Positions 24,181-34,188 of a stretch of DNA of 64,000 nucleotides are shown in pieces. Each line of letters starts with the position of its first letter. Positions within the stretch are counted from its first letter, which is position 1. Made by a program: the position numbers and the translations under genes. The notes under the pieces are model-generated. The model was not told the origin of the DNA. It was given only the letters and a program-made list of their open reading frames with translations, and made no database searches. The DNA comes from Pogonophryne albipinna (taxonomy: Eukaryota > Chordata > Actinopteri > Perciformes > Artedidraconidae): NCBI GenBank assembly GCA_028583405.1, contig CM053256.1:19765534-19829533 (forward strand), written 5' to 3'.

Positions 24181-24905
24181 TAGCTCTTACAGAAGCATGC
24201 AAAGCGGGGGTTGGAAAAGATGTGACTATGTGGACAGACAGCCAGTATGCACACTCAACAGTACATGTATTTGCAGCCCAATGGGCCCGCAGGGGCATGA
24301 AAACGTCAACAGGAAAACCAGTCACTCACGCACAACTGCTGACAGACCTTTTAAAAGCGGTGTTGTTGCCGAAAAGCATCGCTATTTGCAAATGTGCTGC
24401 GCACACTAGTGGAAAGGATGCAGTAACACTTGGCAATGCACACGCGGATAAGGTAGCTAAACTAGCAGCTGTGGGCGAATATGGGTTTCACATCCTCTTG
24501 CAGAAGGGGGAAAGTGTTTCACAACCAATACCTCTTGTGATATTAAAGGATATGCAGAACAGCGCACCCGACAGAGAAAAGAAGAAATGGTTGACAGATG
24601 GTGCAACCACAGACCCTGAGGGAACATTCAGAATAAACAACAAGATAGTACTCCCTGTTAGTCTCTACAAAACAGCAGCTCATTTGAGTCATGGGCATTG
24701 CCATGTCTCAACACGAGGGATGATAACAATAATAAATGAACACTTCCATACATACAACTACATTACATTTTCTAAAAACTTTTGTAGAGCCTGTATAGTA
24801 TGTTTGGCAGACACAATGCTCAAGGCAATGAGCGACCACAGAGAGGAAAGTTCCCTCCACCAACATACCCGTTTCAACACATGCATATGGACTTCATCGA
24901 ACTAA
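24156..24905 (+). pseudogene. ERV1 RNase H end and integrase zinc-binding domain
   Basis: Continues RNase H in a second frame (ELVALTEACKAG, TDSQYAH), then the integrase HHCC-type domain (LSHGHCHVSTRG ... FCRACIVC near 24690-24805). A further frameshift near 24850 separates it from the integrase core. It overlaps the next ORF. Confidence 0.85.
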
Positions 24906-25663
24906 CACCATGCCAAGGGTACAAATACTGTTTGGTAATGATATGTCCGTTTTCAAAGTGGGTTGAAATATTCCCAGCAAAAACATGCAGACGCTATTAC
25001 CGTAGCAAAAGCCATATGCAAGACAATAATACCAACAGAGGTATTCCAGAGAAACTGTACAGTGATAATGGTTCCCATTTTGTAAATCAGGTTATTACCA
25101 AACTGTCCGAACATATGGGGATAACATTAAAAAACCATTGTGCATATCATCCACAGAGTGCAGGCTTAGTGGAAAGAACAAACGGAACAGTAAAGTTAAG
25201 ACTAAGGAAAACAATGGAGGAAACAGGAAGACCGTGGGTGGAATGTGTGTCTCTAGTAGAAACATGCATGAGAATCACGCCCACGGCAAAAGGGTTGTCT
25301 CCCTTTGAGATCATAACAGGAAGGCAATTCAGACTACCAATCACAGACGAGGTGAGGGAGGAGGATGATGCTGAGGCAGAGACTACATTAGCTGAATGGA
25401 TGAGCAGACTCTTCAGAAGCAATGAGATAGCTCGAACAAATAACTGCCAGACATTTCTACTCCCTTACAGGACTCGAGTGCAGACTGGTGACCAGGTCCT
25501 CGTGAAGGTGATTAAGAGGAAGCATTGGCACTGTCCACGGTGGGACGGTCCCTACACGGTACTGCTGACAACACCGACTGCACTAAAAATCGCTGAAAGA
25601 ACTACGTGGATACATCAGAGCCACTGCAAAAAGGTAATACCTCTCCAACTTAACGACGGATAA
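24850..25663 (+). pseudogene. ERV1 integrase core and C-terminal domain
   Basis: Carries the D,D-35-E framework: first Asp in MDFIELTP (near 24890), second in YSDNGSHF (near 25062), Glu in AGLVERTNG (near 25170). The frame is displaced between about 24985 and 25040 and then recovers, so a stretch of the core is garbled. The C-terminal part has the SH3-like region ([17 protein letters not shown]). Ends TAA at 25661. Confidence 0.85.
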
Positions 25664-25760
25664 GTGGTGGAAGTCCGGCTACAAAGGGCGGTGTTTCATT
25701 AGGAAATACTGGTCTCAACCCCGGTGAAGAAAACAACAGAACCACTATCACAAATAGACT

Positions 25761-25934
25761 ATGTTGGGAGAGGTGTTGTTCGTAGTGGCCCTGCTGGGTC
25801 TGACGCTAATGACTATAAGACAATTGAGTGAGGAATCCTCAACAAAAGAAGAAGTCCATCGAGAGAAAAAATGGTCACTACTCAACGATGACCCATGGAA
25901 TTACAACGACAAAACTGCACGCTCCCTAGGATGA
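25761..25934 (+). pseudogene. ERV1 env-position stub (57 codons)
   Basis: A short ORF with a hydrophobic N-terminus (VLFVVALLGLTLM) followed by a charged tail, located where env starts in retroviruses. No surface or fusion-peptide features follow, so env is almost entirely deleted. Assignment rests on position and the signal-like segment only. Confidence 0.4.
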
Positions 25935-26116
25935 CAAATGCCTGGAGCCAGCTAGCCCATGCACTGGGTATACTCAAACTCCAATGTGTAAGACTTAAAG
26001 CTAGGTTACTGTCTGTCATATGACGAATGGTTCGAAAATGTCAAAAACAAGTGAATTAATTCTGAAAGTAATAAAGACACTGTAACCAGCTAGTAATTAT
26101 GAAAAACAGGAGGGAA

Positions 26117-26549
26117 TGTTAGAGTTTATTGAAGGATAAATAATGTATTTTCATAATGTGTTTTGATAAATATGTTTACATGTGTTCTCATAAATGTGGT
26201 ACAGGAGACTCGTGGTCAGAAAAGAGGAACAGACTATAGTCTGTTCCTTGGACCATACACACACACACACATCCATATGACTGCGAGTCACAAGATTCCC
26301 ATATGACAACTAAGGCGTTGGTCATAGCCACTTCCTCATGCATGTTATGTAAATTGTATTTCTGAATAAAAAGGCTGCACGGAGACAAGGCAGTAGGATT
26401 TGGTTAGGAGTGACATTGCATGTCACTCGCCGATTCTCCTTGCTGGCAAGTAAACTTAAATCTCGAGTCCTGTCATCTCTGTTCACTGGATCTGGTATAT
26501 TGAACCGAGCTGGGGTTTTACCCTTACAAAGTAATATAGATACCTCACA
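26117..26549 (+). repeat. ERV1 3' LTR
   Basis: TGTTAGAG...CTCACA, preceded by a purine-rich tract (AAAAACAGGAGGGAA, 26102-26116) that serves as plus-strand primer in retroelements. Confidence 0.9.
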
Positions 26550-26553
26550 AAGA

Positions 26554-27390
26554 TCGCCCCCCCCCGCCTGAGACAGTATGTCCCTGCGTAGTGGGAGCTG
26601 CCACGGCTGCCCGCACAGCAGCTGATATATCTCCGCCAGCCAGTACATTGCAGGCCAGTGCGGAGCTATCAGGATAAGTGTGTGGCGTTGTTCTCTCACT
26701 CTGGCCAGAGTTGGGGGTATCAGAGCCAGGGGTGGGAACGCGTACAGAAGGACCGGAGGCCAAACGTGCGCGAGCGCGTCCACGCCTAACGGTGCGTTTA
26801 AATCGCGCATTGAAAAGAACAGCTGACATTGAGCATTTTCTTTTGATGCGAACAGATCTACCGCGGCTCGGCCGTAACGCACCCACAGCTGACTCACAAT
26901 CATTGGATGTAGAGTCCAGTCTGCATATAGTGGTGCACCTCTGGACAGCAGATCTGCCCCGAGGTTCATCACTCCTGGTACGTGCGTCGCTCTCAGAGAG
27001 AGGAGACGTCCGCAGCTCCATAAGATCAGTTTGCGTGCCAGCATGTGTAACTGGAGAGAACGCAAACCCCCTTGGCGGTTTATATACGATATTGTGGTCG
27101 TGTTGTCTGTCCTCACGAGGACATGATGTCCTCTGAGAAAAGGCAGAAAGCGTTTCAGGGTGAGGAACACCGCTAAAAGCTCCAGATAATTTATGTGTGA
27201 CCGCTGGAGGTCTCTGCTCCAGAGACCCCTCACAGGTTGACCTTCGTATATACCCCCCCAGCCCGTCAGACATGCGTCTGTGGTGACCACCTTCCGCGAT
27301 AGGACAGCACCCATAGGCACGCCCCGTACTAGAAAAGTCGGGTGTAGCCAGTGGCGCAGAGCCATTACGCATTTCATAGTGACCATGATG
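26554..27390 (-). pseudogene. DIRS RNase H and methyltransferase-like region
   Basis: RNase H with TTDACLTGWGG, NYLELLAV and VRTDNTT, followed by GADLLSRG and a region with LILIAPHWPAMYW, which resembles the DIRS methyltransferase-like segment. It joins the RT frame only through a frameshift near 27375-27390. The C-run at 26555-26565, next to the ERV1 insertion, may add a second shift. The continuation is the tyrosine recombinase at 19231. Confidence 0.8.
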
Positions 27391-28614
27391 CGCGGGGTCC
27401 AATCTGAGGGCAGCTACCCAGCGCTGAAACTCCCTCATGTGTAAGCGTCCCAGTCGTACCACCAGAATGGCTGACACCATGAGCCCCAACAACCGCAGAC
27501 ATGATCTGAAGAGAACATATTTGCGTGGCTGGAAATGAGCGAGGCAAGCCCTGAAGGCTTTCACTCTCTCTGCTGACAAGCAGGCTGTAAAGGGCACCGA
27601 ATTCAGGCGTAGGCCCAGGAAGAGTACAGTCTGGGCTGGAGACAACATGCTCTTTTCTGTGTTTATTACAAAACCCAGGTCGAGCAGGTGTTTTACGAGG
27701 ACATTCGTCTACGTAATAGCCTCTTGCTCCGACTGAGCGAGAAGGAGCCAATCGTCCAGATAAGTTGCCAGGCGAATACCCTGTTGTCTAAACGGGGCTA
27801 TCGCGGCTTTCGTACACCGTACAAACACTCGCGGGCTGAGAGACAGACCGAAGGGAAGTACTCTGTACTCGTAACAGACACCCTGAAAGGCGTACCTCAG
27901 ATATTTCCTGTGTGGGTAATATACTGGGATGTGGAAATACGCATCTTTCAGGTCGACTGATGTGAACCAGTCGTTTTGGCGCACGAGACGCAACAGAGAT
28001 GTGTGAGTGAGAATTCTGAATTTGTATCTTTTGAGATATTTGTTCAGAGCTCTCAAATCTAGTATAGGCCGAATTCCGTTCCCTCCACACTTGGGAACGA
28101 GGAAATACTTGGAATAAAAGCCGCTCTGACTCTGTTTGGCGGGTATTTTCGATATAGCCTTCTTTTCTAGTAGCGAGAAAATCCCTTGCTCTAGAATATG
28201 GGCCGACTCTCCCCGGGCCTGTGAATACAGAATGCTCGAGAAGTGAGGGGGGGTGACAGCGAATTGGAGCCTGTAGCCCCGTGTTACTGTCTTGAAAACC
28301 CAAGCAGAATCTGTGAGCATCCTCCACCTTTCGCTTCTCAAAGCGAGCGGAGATGTCACAGCCCTGTCGTCTGCCCTCAGTGTCTCTATTTGTTGTGATA
28401 TGGGGCCCTCTAGTGTCTGAACACGGTGGTACCCCAGGTCGACAACCCCGGCCGACACTGCGCATGCGCGTGGCGGTGGTGCCTTCACAATCCCGTCTAT
28501 TGTCCGCCTTTTGAGAGAGGCCGTAGCCGCTCTCAAAAGAGGGGCAGACGACAGACTGTTTATTGGTTTTATTGTTTTTCTTTTCATTTTTATTGACTGC
28601 GCCCTTGGCTTCAA
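27391..28614 (-). pseudogene. DIRS reverse transcriptase
   Basis: RT fingers and palm: YFLVPKCGGNGIRPILDLR, SVDLKDAYFHIPV, LPFGLSLSPRVF and the catalytic TYLDDWLLLA (near 27755). An in-frame TAG at 27709-27711 cuts it directly after the catalytic block; the thumb continues in frame (LGLRLNSVPF) to about 27390. It copies DIRS RNA into DNA in intact relatives. The stop may be read as decay or as an assembly error. Confidence 0.85.
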
Positions 28615-28893
28615 GCCTGGAAACGACAGTGGAAAATGATTTATTTAGAAACAACAATGATGACATGTGTTTGTGTGACTTAAACAGGCAGCGGAACTTG
28701 CTGTCTTTGATGTTAAGTCCATTTCCCTGATGGCGCGAACTTGAGGATGACGTCCTGGCATCACTCGAGGCGGCGGGAAGATGGGGGCATGGTGGCACCC
28801 CGAAAACACATGAGCATCCAACACTGAAACGTGCTCTGGAGCTGGGGAACAGGGAACTTCCAGCTCCTTCATCGAGGAGAAGAGAGGATGCTG

Positions 28894-30528
28894 TCAGGCC
28901 GCCCGCTTCTTCTTCCTCGCCTGGTGGCTGAAAACCTGGGTCGGCTGCTCTTGAGCGGCAGCTGCCGGGACCGGAGATTTTCTTGGCCAGCTCCCTCTTG
29001 CCTCGTGTCTGGGCTGGGGACCCGGGACGGGCTGCGGTCTCTGCTGCTTCGGTATTTTGAACCGGACAGGACGTGAGACAGCTTGGGTGAAGGCCTGCCG
29101 CGGGACCATTGGAGGTGGCGGCTGGACCCTTCGGGGGAGACAGAGCTGGAGAGCCTCGTCTCCCTTCCTTTTCGACTCGCACCTCAGCTGCATTGAAGCT
29201 AGAGCGGAGCCAAATATGCCCTCGGGAACAATAGGCATGTCCAGAACATCCTCTTTTTCCCGGTCTGGAAGGTTGGTCAGGTTGAGCCACCTGGCTCTCT
29301 CCTGTACCACCATCATTCCCAGCGCTTTGCCCGTGGCTTGGACTGCGCAGCGCTGCACACGGAGGCAAATGTCCGTGATCGCTGCGATCTCGTCCCACAC
29401 GGCAGGCTCAGGTCTGCTCGACATGTCCGCGCAAAGCTCCGCCTGGTAGGCGGTCAGCAGCGAGGAGACGTTGAGAGCCCTGGCGGACAAAGCTGCGGCT
29501 TTATAGGCCCGTTCGGTCATCGCTGACTGGAACCGGTCTGCCTTTGCTGGTAGCATGGGGTTCCTGCTTGGTGTCGAAGCCAGCCTCGGTTGGAGGTGGG
29601 CTGCCACCAGCGGTTCCATGGGCGGCATGCGGAGCAGGCCGAGCCTCTCCATACCGTCACAGTCCAGGGAGGAGGCACCCTGGATTGGGGCCTTGTTGCT
29701 GAAGGGACGGTCTCTCCACGAGACCGACACCTCGTCCAGCATCTCCGGAAAGACTGGAAGGAGCTGCCTCTTCGTCCTCGCTGCTTGGGGCAAGTTCTTC
29801 CCCTCGTGGCGAGATCTGGAGGTCTCCTTGGCCACTTCAGGCCATGGGATATCCAGCCTGGACGCAGCGCGTTGACACACGGCCTGCAAGTCCATGCTTA
29901 GGACGGGCGAAGCTGGTGTGCTCTCGCCCGGGTGAGCGGACATCGCTCCCGGCTTTGTAGCCTGAGCCGATGAAACGAAGATGTCATCCCCATCCGAGTC
30001 AGACAGGAGGAACTCAGAGGCATCCTTGTCGTCCTCCATGTAGTCCAACTCCAGGACATCCTCCGCGGGTGGAACCATGGTGAGGTCCAATTGGGAGCCC
30101 CAGCTTGACACAGCGCGGGGCTCCGCTCTCGCGGCTCTTGCCGCCACCGGGTCCCAGCCTGAAACGGCGTGGGGCTCCGGTTCAGCGGCTGTCGCCGTTG
30201 TTGAGCCCCAGTCTGACACAGCGCGGGGCTCAATCTCTGCGGCGGACGCCACCATGTCTTGATTGCCGGACGGCGAATCAGCGGAAATGAGGGGGTCCTG
30301 TCCCGACAAGCTAGCTTGGCGTGCTAACCGTCGGCGGAGGCTCTTCATGGTGAAGCGGGTACAATGCCCGCACAAGCCGGGGTTATCGATAGCCTCCCGG
30401 GCATGTTCCAGCCCGAGGCAGGACGAGCAGACCTGGTGTGAGTCTGTGCCTGAAATCTTAAACCCGCAGCCGCATAGCCGAGCCTCCGAGTCCCTGACTC
30501 CTCTGGTGTGAGGGAGAGAAGGGTCCAT
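28894..30528 (-). CDS. DIRS Gag-like protein (ORF1)
   Basis: Complete 544-codon ORF, the only uninterrupted DIRS gene here. The N-terminal third has a Cys-rich block (LCGCGFKIS, CSSCLGLEH, CGHC at residues ~18-55), which could bind zinc. Residues ~90-150 hold three to four degenerate repeats of the pattern EPRAVSxWG. An acidic segment follows (VLELDYMEDDKD, SDSDGDD). The C-terminus is Arg/Lys/Gln-rich, suiting RNA binding. Fish DIRS ORF1 proteins have this layout. Start ATG at 30528. Confidence 0.75.
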   Translation of the reverse strand: MDPSLPHTRGVRDSEARLCGCGFKISGTDSHQVCSSCLGLEHAREAIDNPGLCGHCTRFTMKSLRRRLARQASLSGQDPLISADSPSGNQDMVASAAEIEPRAVSDWGSTTATAAEPEPHAVSGWDPVAARAARAEPRAVSSWGSQLDLTMVPPAEDVLELDYMEDDKDASEFLLSDSDGDDIFVSSAQATKPGAMSAHPGESTPASPVLSMDLQAVCQRAASRLDIPWPEVAKETSRSRHEGKNLPQAARTKRQLLPVFPEMLDEVSVSWRDRPFSNKAPIQGASSLDCDGMERLGLLRMPPMEPLVAAHLQPRLASTPSRNPMLPAKADRFQSAMTERAYKAAALSARALNVSSLLTAYQAELCADMSSRPEPAVWDEIAAITDICLRVQRCAVQATGKALGMMVVQERARWLNLTNLPDREKEDVLDMPIVPEGIFGSALASMQLRCESKRKGDEALQLCLPRRVQPPPPMVPRQAFTQAVSRPVRFKIPKQQRPQPVPGPQPRHEARGSWPRKSPVPAAAAQEQPTQVFSHQARKKKRAA

Positions 30529-30870
30529 CTTCGATCGCCGGGGTGTCGGCGTGGAGTGGACACGCTAGTAACAGGTACGTTACTCAGAAAAAAATCCAAC
30601 CTTGCCGTTAGTCCGAAAGGAAAAAGGCGACGGTGTAGATTTTATTCTTTAAAGAATATTAACTGGTGTGTTAATACCTTTTTTTTAATCTCTGTCTCCT
30701 CTGGTGTGAGAGAGAAAAGAGAACGTCCTCTTTACCGTGGTGTCGGTGTGGAGGGAAGAACAAACTAGCAACAGGTATGTTACTAGCTTGAAGAAAAAAT
30801 CAAACCTTACCGTTATTTCGACAGAAAGAACGGCGAGGCAGATCACAATATGAACTGGTGTGTTAATATT
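30488..30870 (-). repeat. DIRS leader, two imperfect repeats
   Basis: Around 30500-30680 and 30690-30870, matching words occur in the same order (CTCTGGTGTGAG, GGTGTCGG, AACAGGTA.GTTACT, ACTGGTGTGTTAATA). The duplication covers the start of gag and the leader upstream of it. Confidence 0.65.
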
Positions 30871-30989
30871 GCTCAGTCTTCTTGCAAAGCAAAAAAGTAA
30901 CCGGCTAACGCCCGTCGACCGACTGTTAACTTTGGGTTCAGTCTGTGGACCGTTAAGCTAGCCCGGTTACTGATAAGTCGAGATGTGCT

Positions 30990-31183
30990 CTGAAGCGAGA
31001 AGAGGTGTTTGAATGACGCTGCGTCGTAGCGCAAGCTACTTAAAGGGTGGGTGGATTCCCTGACGTTGACGTCAAGATCACCAGCCAATCAAGATTGGCG
31101 TAATGAGATTGATGCTTCTGTTTGCATACGCGTTGAGACGCATCCCATAGTGAGACATCGAACGGAGTGTTATGAATGAGAAC
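30990..31183 (-). repeat. DIRS inverted terminal repeat (5' side)
   Basis: Inverse match to 17749-17972 over the inner part; the outermost ~40 bp match the second half of the internal complementary region. Confidence 0.85.
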
Positions 31184-31888
31184 AGAGCTATCTCTATCTA
31201 TCTATTTATCTATATATTTATATATTATTTTCTTTTTGTGACCAACTTTTTATTGTTTTTTTTTGTTTGCCCTCACAGAAGGAATTATATACACAGATAC
31301 AAATTATATAGACAATAAAAACAAATAAGAAATATAGGGAATCCCTTTCCCATGCCACCCTGTCCCTCCCCCTTCCCACCCATCTTGCCATTTCACAGAA
31401 AATCCTACCTGATGTTTGTTAGCAATCGTCTGAGTTCATCTATCTATTATATTATATATATTATTTATATTATATCATAACAATTCATCCACATCAAATA
31501 CATTCATACCTTGTTTTCCACATAACATTTATATATAAATAAATATGAGCACACATCAGGGGCGGACTGGCCATTGGGAATACCGGGAGTTTCCCGGTGG
31601 GCCGGTGCTGTGTGTGGTCCGGAGGGCCAAAAAAAAAAAAACGGCCCACATTTGTAAGTGTTCCGGCCCAGCCCAGCCCAGTGGGGTGTGGCCCACTGGG
31701 CTGGGCTGGGCCGTTTTGATAGGCTACCTTTGTTCTATCTATCAGTTTCAATTTCACACATCAGGCCCGTAGCAGCTGTCACTGCGCAGTGAACAATCAG
31801 GAGTGAGTGACTGAGAGACCTAGCTGGCAGTTGCTTACAGATGGATAAACAAGCTTCAAAGCGTAAAGGCGTTTTTGTATAGTTTGTG
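31184..31888. other. Gene-free DNA with TCTA repeats and a hAT-like segment
   Basis: Short TCTA/TATA runs (31188-31225, 31438-31475). From 31558, CAGGGGCGGACTGGCCATTG is a terminus word common in teleost hAT-type repeats; the segment holds a perfect hairpin (31665-31712). No ORF with recognisable homology. Confidence 0.5.
31665..31712. repeat. Perfect 21-bp hairpin
   Basis: GGCCCAGCCCAGCCCAGTGG G (31665-31685) pairs exactly with 31692-31712 across a 6-nt loop. The stem is very GC-rich. Confidence 0.85.
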
Positions 31889-32293
31889 TATAGAGTGGCG
31901 AAGTCACGCCCATCTACTTCCGGTCCATGGGACATTATTTCGGAAAAATCATGTATTGAAGTCAATGGAGAGAGAAAACTTATCTTTCGATCCCGTTTGA
32001 ATTGTGCCATGAATTACACATGATGTTTGTCAATCTTAAAAAATCATTTCCATGTAAAAAAAGTCACAGTTTGTCGTAAAACTGTTGAGATATAAGACTA
32101 TGAAAAATACGCAACTAGAAAGACTACAAATCCCAAATCCCATTCTGGGTCGCGTAAGTGATGTCATAGGCGATAATGCTCCAAGACTGGTTGCGACTCG
32201 CAATTAAAGCAAAGAAGAAGAAGAAGATCTCATAACTGATTTATTCCCTCCAATAAATATAAGAGATTGCTCCAATAAATTCACTTTTACAAG
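31889..32293 (+). mobile_element. Possible 5' end of a THAP/YqaJ (ISL2EU-type) transposon
   Basis: Begins TATAGAGTGGCGAAGTCACG, resembling the terminus of the MITE at 43389. About 400 bp further an ATG opens a THAP domain. No introns or other ORFs are seen between. The far end should lie beyond the window. Assignment is inferred from the THAP start here and the YqaJ gene at 61.7-63.7 kb. Confidence 0.4.
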
Positions 32294-32827
32294 ATGCCTG
32301 TGTGCTTTGTACCAGGTTGCAGGGGCGGATCTAGAAAAATATTCATGGGGTGGCAAGAGGGTGGCAGGAGATTTTGAGGGGTGGCAGAAGTATATGCTGA
32401 TTTAATCGCAGTCATATCAATCAATGTTAACAATCAATGTTAGACCCCCACAAAGAGGTTAAGGATGGCAGCTTCCTCATACGTTGCACTCGGAGAGAAA
32501 TAGTTGAGACAGAGACGATGAACTGTTAAGCCCTTAGGCATGGTTTATTTTACTCTGCACTGCAGGTGCATCCTTTCGCTCAGCCGAGCTAACTTAGAAT
32601 AACAACACATATTGCCTCACAGTGGTACAATAATAACATGACATCCCTTTGTGAGCTTGAGTACAGAATATATATATATATATTAGTGCTGTCAAAATTA
32701 TCGCGTTAACGGCGGTAATTAATTTTTTTAATTAATTGCGTTAAAATATTTAACGCATTTAACGCATGTGCAGAATGGCCCGCCCCATACGTGCCACCAG
32801 TGGCAGCGCCAGGGTATGGCTGGGTAG

Positions 32828-33548
32828 TGATGGTTTATTGATAAGGCAAAAGTAACAGAAGTAAAGATATAGTAAAACAAGCTAAAATATAATGCTGCAA
32901 TCATTGAGAAAGCCTCAGTGGAAATATACTGTGTGAATACTGTGTGCAACAACAACGATGAGTCAACCAGATTAAGAACAGATGCATTCTGTTCTGTCCA
33001 AACTGAAATGCAACAAGGTTGCAGAACTCATTTGTTCTCACACAAAGTCTTGTGAGAACCAAGCAGGCGCAACGTTTCCCAAGGACAGTCTTGTGAGCGA
33101 AGTCTGGGCAGCAAAGGCAGATTACACCAAGAGAGAGCACCAAAGGTGGGGGCTTCACAGCATTACACCAAGAGAGAGCACCAAAGGTGGGGGCTTCACA
33201 GCAAAAACTATAAAGAACAGGATGTTTCTATAACTCGGGGCTCTCTTTAACTGGGATCTTACTCTGACGGACCTGTCACGGTGAGACCTCAAGAAGGAGT
33301 CCCCAAAGCGCTTTGTGGTATTGTATCAAATTGAATGTATTTGCTGAACTGTGATTAAAGTACCAAAGTAATATCAGAACCAAATCGGAGTACGAAGTCC
33401 AGTGGTGTTTGACTGTTTGACTATTTCTAGACTATTGCCTCTGCTCTCCAGAAAAGAACGGTTCACCGGGAACATCGGGCCAGACCCTGCTCTGGCCATA
33501 TCCAAACGATCTGCGCGGAGTACGGACTAGGTCCTGTGTACCCCAACA
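32828..33548 (+). repeat. ERV2 5' LTR
   Basis: TGATGG...CCAACA. A 41-bp tandem duplication lies at 33121-33161 and 33162-33202, directly before the TATA-like ACTATAAAGAA (33207), the place of U3 enhancer repeats. ATTAAA near 33355 is a candidate poly(A) signal. Confidence 0.92.
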
Positions 33549-33551
33549 GCT

Positions 33552-33569
33552 TGGTGACCCCGACGTGAT
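33552..33569 (+). promoter_or_regulatory. ERV2 primer-binding site, tRNA-Trp type
   Basis: TGGTGACCCCGACGTGAT lies 3 bp after the LTR and is complementary to the 3' end of vertebrate tRNA-Trp, the primer used by avian leukosis/sarcoma viruses. Confidence 0.85.
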
Positions 33570-33903
33570 GGTCAGAGCAGGAGGAACTGGACACCGGTGA
33601 CCTTCTGAGAGTGGACGGAATAAAAAACTTCGGCTTATCAAAAATCCCCAAAACACAGCTAAACCCGGGTAGGACACAGAACCAAGGTAAGCACCTACCT
33701 GTTACAGCTAAATGGTGTGATTGACATATTACAACATTTTAGAGTTGTGCTACGGGATAAAATAAGACGAATGTATAAACCAAACGAATAAAACAAACCA
33801 GAAAAACAGATAAAAAACTATTTTGAAGTTCAGCAACTGCATAACAAATTTGTGGGAGAAGAAGCGGGTGGAACCCGTAATTTATAAGGACTCGCCGTAG
33901 TCC

Positions 33904-34127
33904 AAGGGATGGTGTAAACCTGATCACCGTATCAGTTACCCAGAGCAGTATAAACCTAGTGGAGTGACACTAGTTACTAAGATAAAGCGTCAGCCTAATA
34001 ACAGTCATTAGCAGCAAGGGATGGTGTAAACCTGATCGCCGTATCAGTTACCCAGAGCAGTATAAACCTAGTGGAGTGACACTAGTTACTAAGATAAAGC
34101 GTCAGCCTAATAACAGTCATTAGCAGC
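33904..34127 (+). repeat. ERV2 leader 112-bp tandem duplication
   Basis: Units 33904-34015 and 34016-34127 differ at one visible base (GATCACCG versus GATCGCCG). They lie in the untranslated leader between primer site and gag. Confidence 0.9.
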
Positions 34128-34188
34128 CAGGAGGTATCAGACTAGGAAAGACACTAGCGACCATAGGAGAAGTAGAAAGAAAGGAAAA

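Larger units (their letters stand above)
19236..26549 (+). mobile_element. Endogenous retrovirus-like element ERV1 inside DIRS
   Basis: 7.3 kb, LTRs of 438 and 433 bp, and a 4-bp target duplication AAGA (19232-19235 and 26550-26553). Order: LTR, leader, gag fragment, non-coding segment, protease, RT, RNase H, integrase, env stub, LTR. The LTRs differ mainly by two small indels (a CAT and one CA unit), so insertion is fairly recent. Coding regions are broken by stops and frameshifts. Confidence 0.9.
17749..31183 (-). mobile_element. DIRS retrotransposon (minus strand), split by ERV1
   Basis: About 6.1 kb once the ERV1 insertion (19236-26549 plus one AAGA) is discounted, a normal size for DIRS. 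The order on the minus strand is gag, RT/RNase H with a methyltransferase-like tail, tyrosine recombinase. Inverted terminal repeats and an internal complementary region are present. The trinucleotide AAC (GTT on the coding strand) stands at both edges (17749-17751, 31181-31183), as expected for insertion by a tyrosine recombinase without target duplication. Confidence 0.9.

Noticed and set aside
27788..29398. 536-codon ORF on the minus strand
   Set aside because: Out of frame with DIRS gag and RT, which are recognised by motifs in other frames. A shadow ORF.
33121..33202. CRISPR-like repeat
   Set aside because: Two adjacent 41-bp units without spacers inside a retroviral LTR, in a vertebrate genome.
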